A stretch of 64,000 bases of DNA from Melanopsichium pennsylvanicum (lineage: Eukaryota; Basidiomycota; Ustilaginomycetes; Ustilaginales): positions 310,001 to 374,000 of the forward strand of contig OAPG01000006.1 in assembly GCA_900208305.1 (NCBI GenBank). The letters run 5' to 3'. Below the pieces are notes generated by a model, which did not search any database, was not told the origin of the DNA, and worked only from the letters and a program-made list of their open reading frames with translations. A program made the translations under genes and the position numbers. Positions 10,145 through 20,804 of the stretch are shown here, one piece after another (position 1 is the stretch's first letter; every line of letters starts with the position of its first letter).

Positions 10145-13100
10145 ATGTCCAATCCCAATGTGCAGGGCCAAGCTCAGGCTGGCCAACAGTCTCAACCTCA
10201 AGCTGGCCCGCTCGACTCGGTCACCCTCGGTCAGCTTCGCAACCTCATCGTTATCGATAAGCCCAAATCCAAACAATACGACTTTCCCATCCATGCCGAC
10301 GCAGATTCCATGCAAAACGAGATCGACGAGTTCTACTCTTATGTCGAGGTTCCGCAGACTGCAGAGAACAGGGCTGCCTGGGAAGAATGGTGTGCTCTCC
10401 CTTCACACCTTCGAAACGCCGCATTCTCGTCTTTTCCCTCCGAAGCTTCAGCAGCCGAGCCGTATCCTTCTCATCTTGCCCAAGGTGGTAGCGCACTCGG
10501 CTTGGGTTTGACGCAAGGTGCACGCCATACTGCGGGTGGAGCAAGGAGACCGAGTTTGGCTGAGCCTCTGTTAGGCGAGTGGACCACTCTGGGCTCCTCG
10601 ACCAGGAGACGAATCTTGCAATCACTCCTGTCCACCCTCGAAGTCCGTGATCCCGAAGCCAGATTTCGCGCCTCTCGAGCTCTGCTCTACTTGCTGCAAG
10701 GTGCGTTCGCCGACACCGCCGGTCCCGAGCACCAGCTGCACTGGTTGCTTGAAAACGCTCGCATGGTGAGATCGCTGGGTGGTCTTGGTGAACTCTACTC
10801 TGCCATCAAGCTCGCAAGCTGGAAGCACGATTACCTCAGCTCGCTTCCTGATCACATTCCTGCGCATGAACCCAACCAAGCCGGCCAGCACGATCCCGCC
10901 AACGCACCTCTGCTCACACCAGAGGCAAAACTCGAATACCTCGACGAGATCAATCTCGAGCTCGCCCTCAATTTTGCACAGCTCTACTCTCTCCTCGAGA
11001 GCTCAAGGGGCGAAGAAGAGTGGGGCGACGAACTCATGAGTCTCGACCCTCCCCTCCCCATCTTCTTGTTTGGGCTGGTAGCATCGTTGCGCGAAAAAAG
11101 TGCCAAGGGTTATCCCGTCAAGAAGCTCTTACTCCTAATGTGGAAGTCGCTGCTCTCATGTCTCGGAGGCATGAAGGACGTTGAACGCTGCAAACTTCTC
11201 GCACGCGAGATCGAGGGTCTCGGACCCATCGACAAGTCAACCAAGAGGAATATGCTCAAATCGGATCCGCTCGACTTCCAGGATTTTCAGCATGAGATTT
11301 CAGTCAAGTATCCGACATTCGAGCCGCCCAAGCGCCAGATCAACGATCTGCCTCTCGACAAACTCGCCAGTGCCATCCAACCGATCCCGCCGCGTAAGCC
11401 GTTCAACAACCATTCGGACGCATCCGAGCGGTATCCGGGAGGCCCCCAGCAGGGTTCCAACGGCATGCTTCCAGGCACTCCAGCACCATCGCCGCCGCCC
11501 TCCCCCAAACCGAACAAGGCCAAGTACCAGACCGATCAGACCCGCCCCTTTATCTTTCCTTACAGCCGCCAGGTACATGGCTCTGGGCGTCTCGTACCAC
11601 GCAGCATCGAAGAGGCCTCCAATTTGTATGGCGAGCACATGCATGTCAGCCTCGAGCTCTGGCAGACGTGGCGCGTGCGCGAGCAGTGCATCCAAGATGA
11701 AAGCGGCGTAGGCAGTGCTGCCGATGGTACTCGCATCGGTCTCGGCGTTAAATCTGCCGCGTCTAAAGCGTACGTCATCCGCACCGATGCAGCATCCTCG
11801 TCGCAAGGCAGCCGTAGCCCATCCAGCTCCGAACCCTTTCCCTCTCGCGCTTTTTCGGAGCGCACATTCAAAGTTAAAGGCGAAGCAACGTATGAGCACC
11901 TGGTGGAGATCGAAGAGGATATCGAAGCCGAACTCCGTGCTGTAGAGGCGGACCATATGTTCGCCGCCCTCGATAATTCAAGGCACACGGAGCTGATTGA
12001 TCAGCTTGCACAGAAGCGCGCAGATGTACGCCGTCTCCAACGAGTTGACCAGCTTTACCGAGCAGTCTTACCGCAACTTCAGTCTTCGGTCATTGTCCTC
12101 CTCAAACTTCTTCTGGCCACGGTGACAAGTATCAACACCAACTCTGCCCACGCCGCAGCCATAGCGGAAGGAGCCGCCATCGACGAAGCACCACCTCCCA
12201 CGCTTGAGGACGTTGATGTCGCGAGGCATCGAGAGATTTTGACAAAAGCGGTCTCTGCCATCTTGCTCTTGTGCTTGAAATGGTTCAAGGCCAGCCACGT
12301 GATGAAGTTTAATTACCTCTCCCAAGTCTTGGTGGATTCCAATGTGCTGCTCTTGATCCTCAAGATCTTCGGTTTGCAAGAGATTGCGCACGGAGTCAAA
12401 ACCAAGAATGAGGCAGACAATTTCCGTTTCTTCAACTATTGCTACCTCAACGGTGGCCGTGAAGCGCGTGGTGCGCGTGCCGAGGATAGCTTGATGTCGA
12501 GACACAACATCATTGGCCCAGTAGTTTTCAACCCGGGCACCACCTCTCCTCCACCCGGCAAAGTCACCACCATGCCCGATGGAAGCGAGATCGAAGTGGT
12601 TTCCGACTACTCTTGGCGAAACTTTTTCTCGAGCATCAATTTTACCCGAATCCTGCAAAAGCTCACCAAACGCAAGGTCCATCGGATCTTGCTGCTCGTT
12701 CAGTATAAATCCTCTGCGATCCTCAAGAGGAGCTTGAAAGTTCCACACCAGGGACTGGAGCTCTACGTGCTCAAGGTGATCAAGAGCCAGATTCCTTTCT
12801 GCGGGAGAAAGTGGAGACAGAGCAACATGAGGGTCATCACGAGCATCTATCTGCATTGCAGGCCGGATCTGAGGGACGAATGGTTGAGCGGCTCGGATGT
12901 CGAAGCGGATGTAGAGGATTCCTTGCCTCAGGAACAGGCTCTGAGGAGTCTGGTCAAGTTCTATAACAATACGAGGTTCGGTCCGCCAGCTGGTACGGGC
13001 CAGCACGAAGGACATGGTCACAGGCGATCCATCAGCACAGGCGGCGAGCGTCATCAGCAAGAGCAATCGTCACAGAATCAGCAGCAGGGACAATCGCACT

Positions 13101-14218
13101 ATGCTCAGCAGCAACAGCAGGCTCAGCAACAACAGCCGCAATCGCAGGATTCATCCTCCCAGCATTCAGAGCAACGCGCCGATGGCGAAAATAGTGCGGA
13201 TCATCCATCTCATCCAGCCGCGCTATCGCCAACGCGTACAGCGACCGGACCCTCTTTCTTCGAAAGCGATGTGCTGCCTCCTCTCCGTCGCAACCATCAG
13301 AGCTCCACTCCGGGCGGATACATTCCAGATGATGTAGTCGAGGGCTATCTCGACACGTACGAGGACGTTCTCGGTGAAGTATTTGGCGAAAACGTCTTTT
13401 ACCCTTCCTCGAATGATCACCATGACTCGAACAACGGTAACGCAGATTCTTCCGACGATGTCGACGTTGATGGAGGCAACGGTGGTAGTTCAGGGTGGAG
13501 TTCGGGTAAGTGGGGATTGACTCAGCAAGGAAGTAGTACCGCTTGGGCTAGGTTGGGCGAGATCCTAGGTGAAACTGTTACCGATTCAGACGCTTCTAGT
13601 AGTATACATTCATCTCGGTCTGGAAGTGATCCAAGTTCGGTGACCGATGAGGAGGAGGGGGAGGAGGAGGAGGGAGGACAGGATGAGAATAGGAATGATT
13701 GGGAGCATTTGAGTCCCAAAGAGATGCGGTACCTTTCTTCGGGAGTTTTGTCGCCTCCGTCGCCTTCGCCAATTCCGTTGCATGGGGGAAAACAACCTTC
13801 GCCTATGCAAAGTCCTTTGATATCAGCTTCTTCACCTTTAGGCGGTATTGGTTGTTTGTCTTCCGGTGTTGGCGGTAGTAGTGCGATTGATTCGTCGCCG
13901 GGTAGTCCAGTGAAACCATTTACCATCAGTGGTAGTGGCAGCGGAACGGGGAGTAGGAGGAATAGTAGGAGTAACAGTGACAGTAGTCCATTGAGACCGG
14001 TGTTGACTGATTGGAGGGATGATGAAGAATTGGATAGTTTGGATTTGTTGGCTCAAGCCGAGGCGAGGAGGGAGCACGAACAGCACGAACAGCACGAACA
14101 GGAGCGGAAGGAGGCGACAGTTGAGGATGCTGAAGGTGGTGGAGGACCATTGCCATTGCCATTGCAACATAGGAAAGCGGGGGGAATCGATGAGGTTGAA
14201 CATATCTTTGGTACCTAA
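10145..14218 (+). CDS. far11: STRIPAK complex subunit Far11/STRIP1 (N1221 + DUF3402)
   Basis: From the ATG at 10145 the protein has 1,357 residues. The N1221 domain begins near residue 35 with the signature IDEFYSYVEVPQTAENRAAWEEW region and runs to about 360. The DUF3402 domain spans about 500-917, with HVSLELWQTWRVREQC, YSWRNFFSSINFTRILQKLTK, KVHRILLLVQYKSSAILKR and the strongly conserved GRKWRQSNMRVIT block. This pair defines STRIP1/2 and yeast Far11, the scaffold of the STRIPAK PP2A-kinase complex that controls cell fusion, polarity and TORC2 signalling. The last 440 residues are low-complexity: a Gln/Ser-rich stretch, an acidic run and a 9-nt tandem repeat encoding HEQ units at 14072-14101. 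The start is chosen because it is the first ATG after a 1.09-kb ATG-free leader and still includes the whole conserved domain; the frame is open upstream to 9470. Confidence 0.93.
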   Translation: MSNPNVQGQAQAGQQSQPQAGPLDSVTLGQLRNLIVIDKPKSKQYDFPIHADADSMQNEIDEFYSYVEVPQTAENRAAWEEWCALPSHLRNAAFSSFPSEASAAEPYPSHLAQGGSALGLGLTQGARHTAGGARRPSLAEPLLGEWTTLGSSTRRRILQSLLSTLEVRDPEARFRASRALLYLLQGAFADTAGPEHQLHWLLENARMVRSLGGLGELYSAIKLASWKHDYLSSLPDHIPAHEPNQAGQHDPANAPLLTPEAKLEYLDEINLELALNFAQLYSLLESSRGEEEWGDELMSLDPPLPIFLFGLVASLREKSAKGYPVKKLLLLMWKSLLSCLGGMKDVERCKLLAREIEGLGPIDKSTKRNMLKSDPLDFQDFQHEISVKYPTFEPPKRQINDLPLDKLASAIQPIPPRKPFNNHSDASERYPGGPQQGSNGMLPGTPAPSPPPSPKPNKAKYQTDQTRPFIFPYSRQVHGSGRLVPRSIEEASNLYGEHMHVSLELWQTWRVREQCIQDESGVGSAADGTRIGLGVKSAASKAYVIRTDAASSSQGSRSPSSSEPFPSRAFSERTFKVKGEATYEHLVEIEEDIEAELRAVEADHMFAALDNSRHTELIDQLAQKRADVRRLQRVDQLYRAVLPQLQSSVIVLLKLLLATVTSINTNSAHAAAIAEGAAIDEAPPPTLEDVDVARHREILTKAVSAILLLCLKWFKASHVMKFNYLSQVLVDSNVLLLILKIFGLQEIAHGVKTKNEADNFRFFNYCYLNGGREARGARAEDSLMSRHNIIGPVVFNPGTTSPPPGKVTTMPDGSEIEVVSDYSWRNFFSSINFTRILQKLTKRKVHRILLLVQYKSSAILKRSLKVPHQGLELYVLKVIKSQIPFCGRKWRQSNMRVITSIYLHCRPDLRDEWLSGSDVEADVEDSLPQEQALRSLVKFYNNTRFGPPAGTGQHEGHGHRRSISTGGERHQQEQSSQNQQQGQSHYAQQQQQAQQQQPQSQDSSSQHSEQRADGENSADHPSHPAALSPTRTATGPSFFESDVLPPLRRNHQSSTPGGYIPDDVVEGYLDTYEDVLGEVFGENVFYPSSNDHHDSNNGNADSSDDVDVDGGNGGSSGWSSGKWGLTQQGSSTAWARLGEILGETVTDSDASSSIHSSRSGSDPSSVTDEEEGEEEEGGQDENRNDWEHLSPKEMRYLSSGVLSPPSPSPIPLHGGKQPSPMQSPLISASSPLGGIGCLSSGVGGSSAIDSSPGSPVKPFTISGSGSGTGSRRNSRSNSDSSPLRPVLTDWRDDEELDSLDLLAQAEARREHEQHEQHEQERKEATVEDAEGGGGPLPLPLQHRKAGGIDEVEHIFGT
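13105..13146 (+). repeat. CAG/CAA-rich poly-glutamine coding tract
   Basis: An imperfect CAG/CAA run inside the Far11 tail encodes a Gln-rich segment. Mixed CAG and CAA codons make it less slippage-prone than a pure repeat. Confidence 0.8.
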
Positions 14219-15142
14219 AAAAAAAAAGAAAAACGAATAGCACGAACACAATAGTCGAAAATGCATTTGTTCAGGAAACAAGGTGCGATAAAAAAAAAAT
14301 CAAAAGAGAATAAAAAAGGTCAACCTTTTGCAAGATCACCCACCGTTCCTCAATGGGTTCCCCAACGACGCCTAAAATAAAGCGGATTTCTGGTTCGTGT
14401 AAAAGTGTGTGTGTAGTCATTAGGAGAGGAATATGCTTTTACTCAATTGAAGATGAACAAGAGGGGCAAAAGAAAGCGGTGTGCAAGGTGTTGGACTGGA
14501 AGTGTACGATAACCGGACTTTTGTTGCGCCTGCTGTTTTCGACATTTTTTTTTTCGAGTTATCGAAAGCTTCCGATTCAGATGCCAAGCCCACTCGCTTA
14601 CCAGAAACTTGACTTGGAAAATGTTCAGATGAAGCTGGTCAGTGATCGGGTAGAATGTGTATGTATAATTCATATAAGATTCGTTGACGCTTTGGATGAA
14701 CTTGACTTTTTGTTTTTTTTTTCTACTAAATTTCACAATTCGATGGTAGGGTGTGGTCGAACGATCCCAAAAAAAAAAAACAAAGAAGGAAAAGGAAAAA
14801 AATAAAAATAAAAAAAAGAAGAAGGAAGGCTGCCATATCATCACTTTCTCAACCGTAATTAAGACTGCATTGTAAACGCATCAAAACCCCACCCAAAAGA
14901 AGGACAAATCATACGTGATCATGATATATCATATCAAGAAGAAAAAGGTCGAAAAAGAGATAGAAAAAAAAAAGGTGTGGTATTTGTTTCCAGTCAGTAC
15001 TCTTTCAATCTTTCAACCTTTCATTCCGCCTTCTTTTTTTCCACTTCCTCATTTGCACCGGGACGGCTCCAATCATCTATCACCATGTCTGTTCGTATCG
15101 ATTTTTGTGCCTCTCTCCATCTTCGTATCCATTTCCTCTTCC
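14219..15142. other. Convergent spacer between Far11 and NTF2, A-rich
   Basis: These 924 bp contain many homopurine/poly-A runs (14217-14229, 14770-14820, 14937-14975) and T runs. They fit 3' UTRs of the two converging genes. The plus-strand ORF at 14353-14805 is low-complexity and begins with a long UTR-like stretch; I do not support it as a gene. Confidence 0.55.
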
Positions 15143-16309
15143 TTACTTCAGGCTAAAATATGAAGGGGTCGAGAGAGGAGGAGGTTGTACTACATACCGG
15201 AAGATGTCGTTGAACACATAGAATGAACCGTTTTCGGGGTTCAACGTAAACGTTTGAGAAAACTTGAGCGGGTTTGCACCGTCATCCACCACAAGCATGC
15301 CTGTGACCAGAACGACGAGACTGTTTCCATCGCCCGTAGGTTGAGCATCTCGAGTTTCCACCTTGTGTTGCACTTTTTGGAAAGGCAAGCCCTACAATGA
15401 TTTGCCCAAAAACGACGTCAATATACATATAACGTAAAGTGTGACATGGCAAGGATCAAGGTGGTGTAGAGCACAAAAAAAGCAAGAAGGGAGAAGGATA
15501 GGGGAGACGCGGGGAGAGTGGATTGTTAGCCTTCTTTGCTTCGAAGAAAACTCAAGGCAAAAATGATAACGAAAATTGAGAAGAAGTTTGTGTGTGTCCA
15601 GAGGGGGAGGGGATTGGAATGTATACATACGACGAGCTTCTCAACGATAGCCTGAGCTCCTTGAACTTGGGATCCTTCGAAAGTGAGCATTGAGTTGGCT
15701 CGCTACCGTTTTTCACATGAGACGTCCAAGAGCGAAGGAGTAGGGACATTGTTGGTTTTGAGTTGATGTGATTGAAAAACCATACAACGTTTCGTTTTAG
15801 AGCAGAAAATAAGTCCAGAAAAACAACCATGTTCATGGTCAGCTTCATATTCATCTCTGGTGCAGATAAACGTAATTGACTAGGCGCTGTTCAAATCTCG
15901 TCATCGACTGCTGCTGCAACGCAACCTCTGCTCCTTTGTCCTGAGGCTTGCTTCGCGTGCTTCGCAAAACTTTTTAACCGTTAAGGTTGACCAGAATTGC
16001 TTTTTGTACCGAGATGGCAGAGGTTTCTCCAGCCGTCCTATGTGGTCAGATAGTAATTCAAGCTACATCTGCCCGCCCACTTTCTGTGACTTTTTCCAGC
16101 TTAGCTTGCAGCGACCAAGAAAGAAGCGCAAAGTGGGTTTTTTCCTCCAATTGCTCTGCGATACGTTGCTCGGTCGGCAAAAGGGGGGAAAGGGGAGGGG
16201 ATTTGGATTGGGTTGGCGAGTTACCTACGTAAAGGTTGACCAACTGATTCCTATCAGCATCGAAAGTGCTGTAGTAAAAATCTGTGAATTGCTGTGCGAT
16301 CTGCTCCAT
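15143..16309 (-). CDS. NTF2: Nuclear transport factor 2 (four exons, reconstructed)
   Basis: Exons on the minus strand are 16229-16309, 15631-15702, 15198-15391 and 15143-15152, giving 118 residues. Spliced, the protein starts MEQIAQQFTDFYY, continues across exon 1-2 as NLY|RANSMLTFEGSQ, across exon 2-3 as EKLV|GLPFQKVQHKV, and ends FNDIFR-LK-stop. This is a gapless match to the NTF2 fold (FYYxxFDxDRxxLxxLYRxxSMLTFE, LPFQKVQH, YVFNDIFRL). NTF2 dimers carry Ran-GDP into the nucleus and bind FxFG nucleoporins. Donors are GTAGGT, GTATGT and GTATGT; acceptors are GGTAG, TTGTAG and TTTTAG. Introns are 526, 239 and 45 nt. The 45-nt last intron has no stop and keeps frame, so retention would add 15 residues before the same stop. 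The last exon carries only 10 nt. Boundaries are inferred by family alignment. Confidence 0.9.
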
Positions 16310-16939
16310 CTTGAGGAAAAGCAGATTACAACGACGTCGACGCTACTGTGTTGAACTTCGCTGGAGAAGGTGACAATCGTCCGGTGTGTGTTGGAATTGG
16401 AGATGGTGGAGTTGGTCTTGAGGATTGTTTCTTGTTTTTTTGGGGGGGGGTTTAGGCTTGAGCGTGCGAGCAAACCAACACTTCTGCTCTCTCGTTACCG
16501 CACAGGACACCTTCTGCAATTTTTTCGATGATTCAATTGTTAGATCGTGTCTAATCGTGTCTCCAAGGGACGCTTGTAGAACCTTCGATCACGAGTAGCA
16601 GCAGGCAGGCATGATTTCTGGACCACCTTTTTCCAACCGGAATTTCAATGAATCAAGTTCGCCTTATAAGTTCTCAATCTGACCATTTCAGCAGCACACT
16701 ATACCACCTTTCTTCTACTATACGCCATTTGCCAAAGCAATCCCAAAGCAATCTAGTTGGAATGCTCTTCACACCGCATCCATGAGGCATCGCCACCAGA
16801 TCGAGTGGCAAACCGAATGATTATTTTACGTCACAAAGCTCAACACAGACAAAAAAGTGTAATGTAAGCTCGACATGGATTATTTTTTCTTTGGTGGTGT
16901 CGCTGTGTGTTGTGATGGCTGTCCTTCAATGCTCTATTC
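16310..16939. other. NTF2 promoter and calnexin 3' flank
   Basis: These 630 bp lie upstream of NTF2 and downstream of the calnexin stop. A nine-G run lies at 16442-16450. No ORF or RNA gene is supported. Confidence 0.5.
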
Positions 16940-18637
16940 TCACTCGTCATCCTGAGCATCGTCAACCTTGGCAGCAACAGCATTGGCCCTCTTCTTGACA
17001 GCGTCTTTTGCCTGTACGCCTGTAGCCTTTGCTTTTTCGGTAACCTCCTTTGCCTTACCCTTTGCTGCACTTGGTGCATCCACCTTCTTGCCGTCCTTTG
17101 TGACCACCTTGGCGCCGCTTCCTCCAAGAACACCACCGACGAGACCCACCAGTCCGAGAAGACCAGCAAATGCGGCACCCAACCCACCTGCCACCTGGGG
17201 CATCTGCTTGATCGCCTCGATCGGATCCACTTTGGCTGCAGCGATAAAAGTGTTGACGTGACCCCGAACCTGACCCACCAAACCGGCGGCTTTCTCGGCC
17301 GCCTCTTCTGCCGCCTTGGCAGCCGTCTCCTTCTCTGCATCCTCCTGACCCTGCTCGATCTTGATCTTGGCATCAAAGGTCTCGGCAGAGAAAGCCTTGG
17401 CCTGAGCTGGATCGTGACCAATGTAAATGTTATCAAACAGGATATCCTCGTCCATGGTCCACAATTCGAATCCCACACCGCCGATGGGGTTGAAATCGGC
17501 AGGTGATTTGTCCTCAAAGTAGTTGGGGTTGGGGATCTTACGAGGAGCCCAAACACCCTTGTAGTCAGGGTTGTCGATCAAGGGTGCGGACCACTTGCCC
17601 TTGTATGCCGGGTTGCGGATCACAGGTCGAACCCAATCTCCGCATCCTGCGGCCGCCTCGCACTTGGGGTTGGGGATGGAAGGAGCGAACCATTCTCCAT
17701 CTTCCTCCTCATCCCACTCTTCCGGCTTCTGCGCATCCGGATCGGGGATGTTCAAAGGTTCATCCTCGAGCCATCCTTCCGGCTTGATAGCCTCTTGATC
17801 GGGGATCTCCAACGGTGCATCCTCGTCCCAGTCGTCCGGCTTGATAGCTGTGGGATCAGGGATCTTGGCCTGCTCAACCCAATCGGTTGGCTTCTTGTCC
17901 TCGGGATCATCGATCTCGGCAGCAGGGTTGACAGCAGGCTCAAAGTCCTCAAGGAGCGAACCTTTCTTCTTGGAGTCGTTGTTGATAAAGATCTCGAACG
18001 TCTGATCTGGGTTGACGACCAAAGTGTACAGCGTCGACGTCTTGGCAAGCTTGGGGTAGGCGGGGTACTTGACGTGCTTCTCCTCAAACTCTCCGGTCTT
18101 GGGGTTCTTGTGACGGAAGATAAAGTGAACCTTGTTGGTCTGACCGCACTTGTCAGGACCGAACATGATGGTGTACGGCGTCTTGTCCGAAAACTCTTCC
18201 GTCGTCACGCCGGCCTCGGTAGCGGAGAGAAGCTTGATGTAAGCACCACCGCAGCCCAAACCCTTTTGAAGCTTGACCTCGTATTGAACCACGAGAGGCT
18301 TGCCCTTGGGATCGATGGGCTGGTCGAAGAGGTGCGAGATGGCGTGTTGCTTGGCCTTAGACTTGAGTACAAGACCTGCATCTCCAGCCAGACCGGGGAA
18401 GACCTCGGGTTCCTCGACCGACCAAACACCGTCGTACTTGAATGCTTCGGTGTCGTCGTCTTTCTGGAACTTGGAAGCTTGGGAGGTTTGCCATCGTTCG
18501 GACCAGTCTGGGGTGAATTGCTCGATGAAGGGTGCCTGAATGGAGGTAGGGATGAATTGTGGGCGAGCGGCAGTGTCGGCCGAAATGACCTCGGCGAGAA
18601 CAAAGGCAGCCAAAGCGGCGGCAGTTGCGGGCTTCAT
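16940..18637 (-). CDS. CNE1: Calnexin, ER lectin chaperone
   Basis: This 565-residue protein starts at the ATG at 18637. A signal peptide covers about residues 1-20. The lectin domain follows, with [24 protein letters not shown] and [13 protein letters not shown]. The proline-rich P-domain shows four type-1 motifs (KPTDW, KPDDW, KPEGW, KPEEW) and four type-2 motifs (the W..P.I.NP pattern from [11 protein letters not shown] to [11 protein letters not shown]). The lectin domain closes with [22 protein letters not shown] Gly/Leu-rich membrane helix lies near 485-510, followed by a basic then acidic cytosolic tail. Calnexin binds monoglucosylated N-glycans and holds folding glycoproteins in the ER. 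Length and domain order are those of fungal calnexins. It is divergent from VPS1 across a 2.2-kb intergenic region; no clear unfolded-protein element was recognised there. Confidence 0.96.
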   Translation of the reverse strand: MKPATAAALAAFVLAEVISADTAARPQFIPTSIQAPFIEQFTPDWSERWQTSQASKFQKDDDTEAFKYDGVWSVEEPEVFPGLAGDAGLVLKSKAKQHAISHLFDQPIDPKGKPLVVQYEVKLQKGLGCGGAYIKLLSATEAGVTTEEFSDKTPYTIMFGPDKCGQTNKVHFIFRHKNPKTGEFEEKHVKYPAYPKLAKTSTLYTLVVNPDQTFEIFINNDSKKKGSLLEDFEPAVNPAAEIDDPEDKKPTDWVEQAKIPDPTAIKPDDWDEDAPLEIPDQEAIKPEGWLEDEPLNIPDPDAQKPEEWDEEEDGEWFAPSIPNPKCEAAAGCGDWVRPVIRNPAYKGKWSAPLIDNPDYKGVWAPRKIPNPNYFEDKSPADFNPIGGVGFELWTMDEDILFDNIYIGHDPAQAKAFSAETFDAKIKIEQGQEDAEKETAAKAAEEAAEKAAGLVGQVRGHVNTFIAAAKVDPIEAIKQMPQVAGGLGAAFAGLLGLVGLVGGVLGGSGAKVVTKDGKKVDAPSAAKGKAKEVTEKAKATGVQAKDAVKKRANAVAAKVDDAQDDE

Positions 18638-20804
18638 GATGACGTTTTTTCTTCAAGAGGAAGTCAGGAGTGGACCAAAGTATGTGGCAACGCGAGATTG
18701 ACGACAAATGACGATGATGTTGAGTGGGTCTTGATGGCGGTGACGCGGAAGAGGAGCGAGTGATTCGAGCGAAGGGGGATTATGGAGAGGAGGTTGCTAG
18801 ACAAAAAAAGGGAGGCGAAGGGTTGAAGGTTGGATCAGGTGAGTTATGTAGGGGAGGCGGACCGTGCTGTGCTGGAAGGCTGAGATTTGGCAGACTATTA
18901 GCGAGCACATTTTGAGCTCGAGACACGACAACTCCGACGCTTGGTGAGGTGGAAGGTCTCGCATGCTCGCTCGGCTCAACCCGCGCTCTCGCGCTTCCCC
19001 TGCTGTTCAGAAATGGCGCCAACCGTGGCCGAATTTCGACAGCCTCTGCTTCCTTTCATCTGACACGCATGTCGTCAACATTAAGAGCTTGTACTTACAT
19101 TACTCTCCATATGTCCGTAAATTACCTGACTGTGAGATGCATTCTCACTCAAAAGTGTACTTCGACGATCAATCGACACCTGAGAGACATGGATGAGTGG
19201 ATCATTAGATCACTGGCGATCAAGATTGCGGAGACGACGAGCAACAGGCACGGCAACAGACGACACACCTTGTGGCACCATGTGTCGCCTCAACCTCCGA
19301 AACCTCTGAGACACGTTGATCAGCCCACCACTACAGAGTATAGCTGGAATACAGTACGACTCACGCACTCGCACCTCGCCAGCTATCGACACTCTCGCCC
19401 TCAATTTGTCCCCTCAACAAAGTCTCTTCTTTCACTGTACTGTACAGTATGTTGATCGTATCTTGCCAATGCGGCGTACTGTGTACTTGAGTCGCTTGAG
19501 GCATGCATGGGCCACGTTGATTTCAATGCGCAAAAGACCCTGAATGCTTACACCGACGCCTTTCTCCTTTTTGCTGGAAGATTCGGTGTCAAAAAAGCCG
19601 CGATGCTCGCCTTCATTTGTCTCCAGAGTCGCTTGACGTGGAACCTTTTCGAGCTCGAGCTCAGACGCAGAGATTAAGATTTCTTCTTATCGGCCGTGTT
19701 CCAGTGGGGCTTTTTTCCAATCTTAGAATTACTGTTAAGTTATACGAAAAGCAAACCTGTAAATTTGAGCTTGGAATTAGGATTTCAGATCAAAATGCTC
19801 ATCAGAGGAGGCTGTGCCGATCGAGAGAGATGTCATTCATCACTGCGCTTGCGCTGTGCTGTGTTGTGCTGCGCAGTTTGTTTTCGAATGACCGGCTGGG
19901 TTTGAGTGTGCGTGGAAAATGTCCAAGCTGTCTCCACTCGTCGGATCAGCCGCCAAACCAACACCTACACAGACAGTCACGCGTATCTGTTTTTCTGTTC
20001 GAGCGTGCACGTCAGCACGCACCACATCTGTACAGTCGTCGCCCATTGAACCACACGCCCGACGCTTGCTCGAGTGGACGCCATTAGGGATCAATCACCC
20101 CTTCTGCCCTGGCTTCTGGCGACCAAAAAAAAATTAAAACAATTCCGTTCCCCAAAGCCTAGCTAAAGCGCACCCACCCACGGCTCTCGGATCGCACTCC
20201 GAAGGCTGCTGAGCACACAGCCTAACCAAAGTAGACACGCGCATGACCGTATCGACTGTCCTTATTAGCACTCACCACTACGCTGTAACTTGACCTAGCA
20301 CAGGTTCGAGCTGCACTGCAACAACATCACCACTATTCACCGACCTCATTTGCTGCGAAAGGAATCATCATCATCCCTAAAGAGTAAGTTCAGAAAGCCG
20401 ATATCTAGTCAGACGCTTGAATCAAACAAAATGCGACCTTTTCGGCCTAGCTCTACCATCTCGGTACATCCGCAAACCGCATTTCGCATCTACACTTTTC
20501 GGCCACACTACCGATCTTTGCGAGCCTTTTGCGCCTTACTCTTTTTTGCACAGTTTTTTTTCTGACCTCTGTGCTATCATCCACCAATCTCTTTGGTCTC
20601 TTATCATCAGCAGTCGCACCCGCGCTTTCACGAACACGTTAACGACGGAACGACGCCTTGCCTTTTAGTAGCTGAGCTTCTCCACTCTAGCCACAGCCAC
20701 AGCTACAGCCGCAGCCGCAGCCGCAGCCACATATCACATACCATTCACTTGATCTGATCATCGCTCCATCCGCAGCTCTAGCGCAAAACCAAACATATTT
20801 CGAA
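18638..20804. other. Divergent intergenic region calnexin / VPS1
   Basis: This is a 2.17-kb divergent promoter region. It contains the 12-nt perfect palindrome TACTGTACAGTA at 19438-19449 and a CAGCCG/CAGCCA hexamer repeat near the VPS1 start. Open frames inside (for example 18949-19455 and 19617-20087) lack ATG starts or recognisable domains, and I treat them as chance. No tRNA was found. Confidence 0.55.
20690..20730 (+). repeat. (CAGCCR)n hexanucleotide repeat in VPS1 leader
   Basis: About six to seven imperfect copies of CAGCCA/CAGCCG lie about 75 bp before the VPS1 ATG. Confidence 0.85.

Noticed and set aside
17795..18763. 322-codon plus-strand ORF antisense to calnexin
   Set aside because: It is a shadow of the calnexin gene, without protein family signs.
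19617..20087. 156-codon plus-strand ORF in the VPS1 promoter
   Set aside because: It starts at TTG, is rich in Arg/His/Ser from non-coding composition and has no domain.
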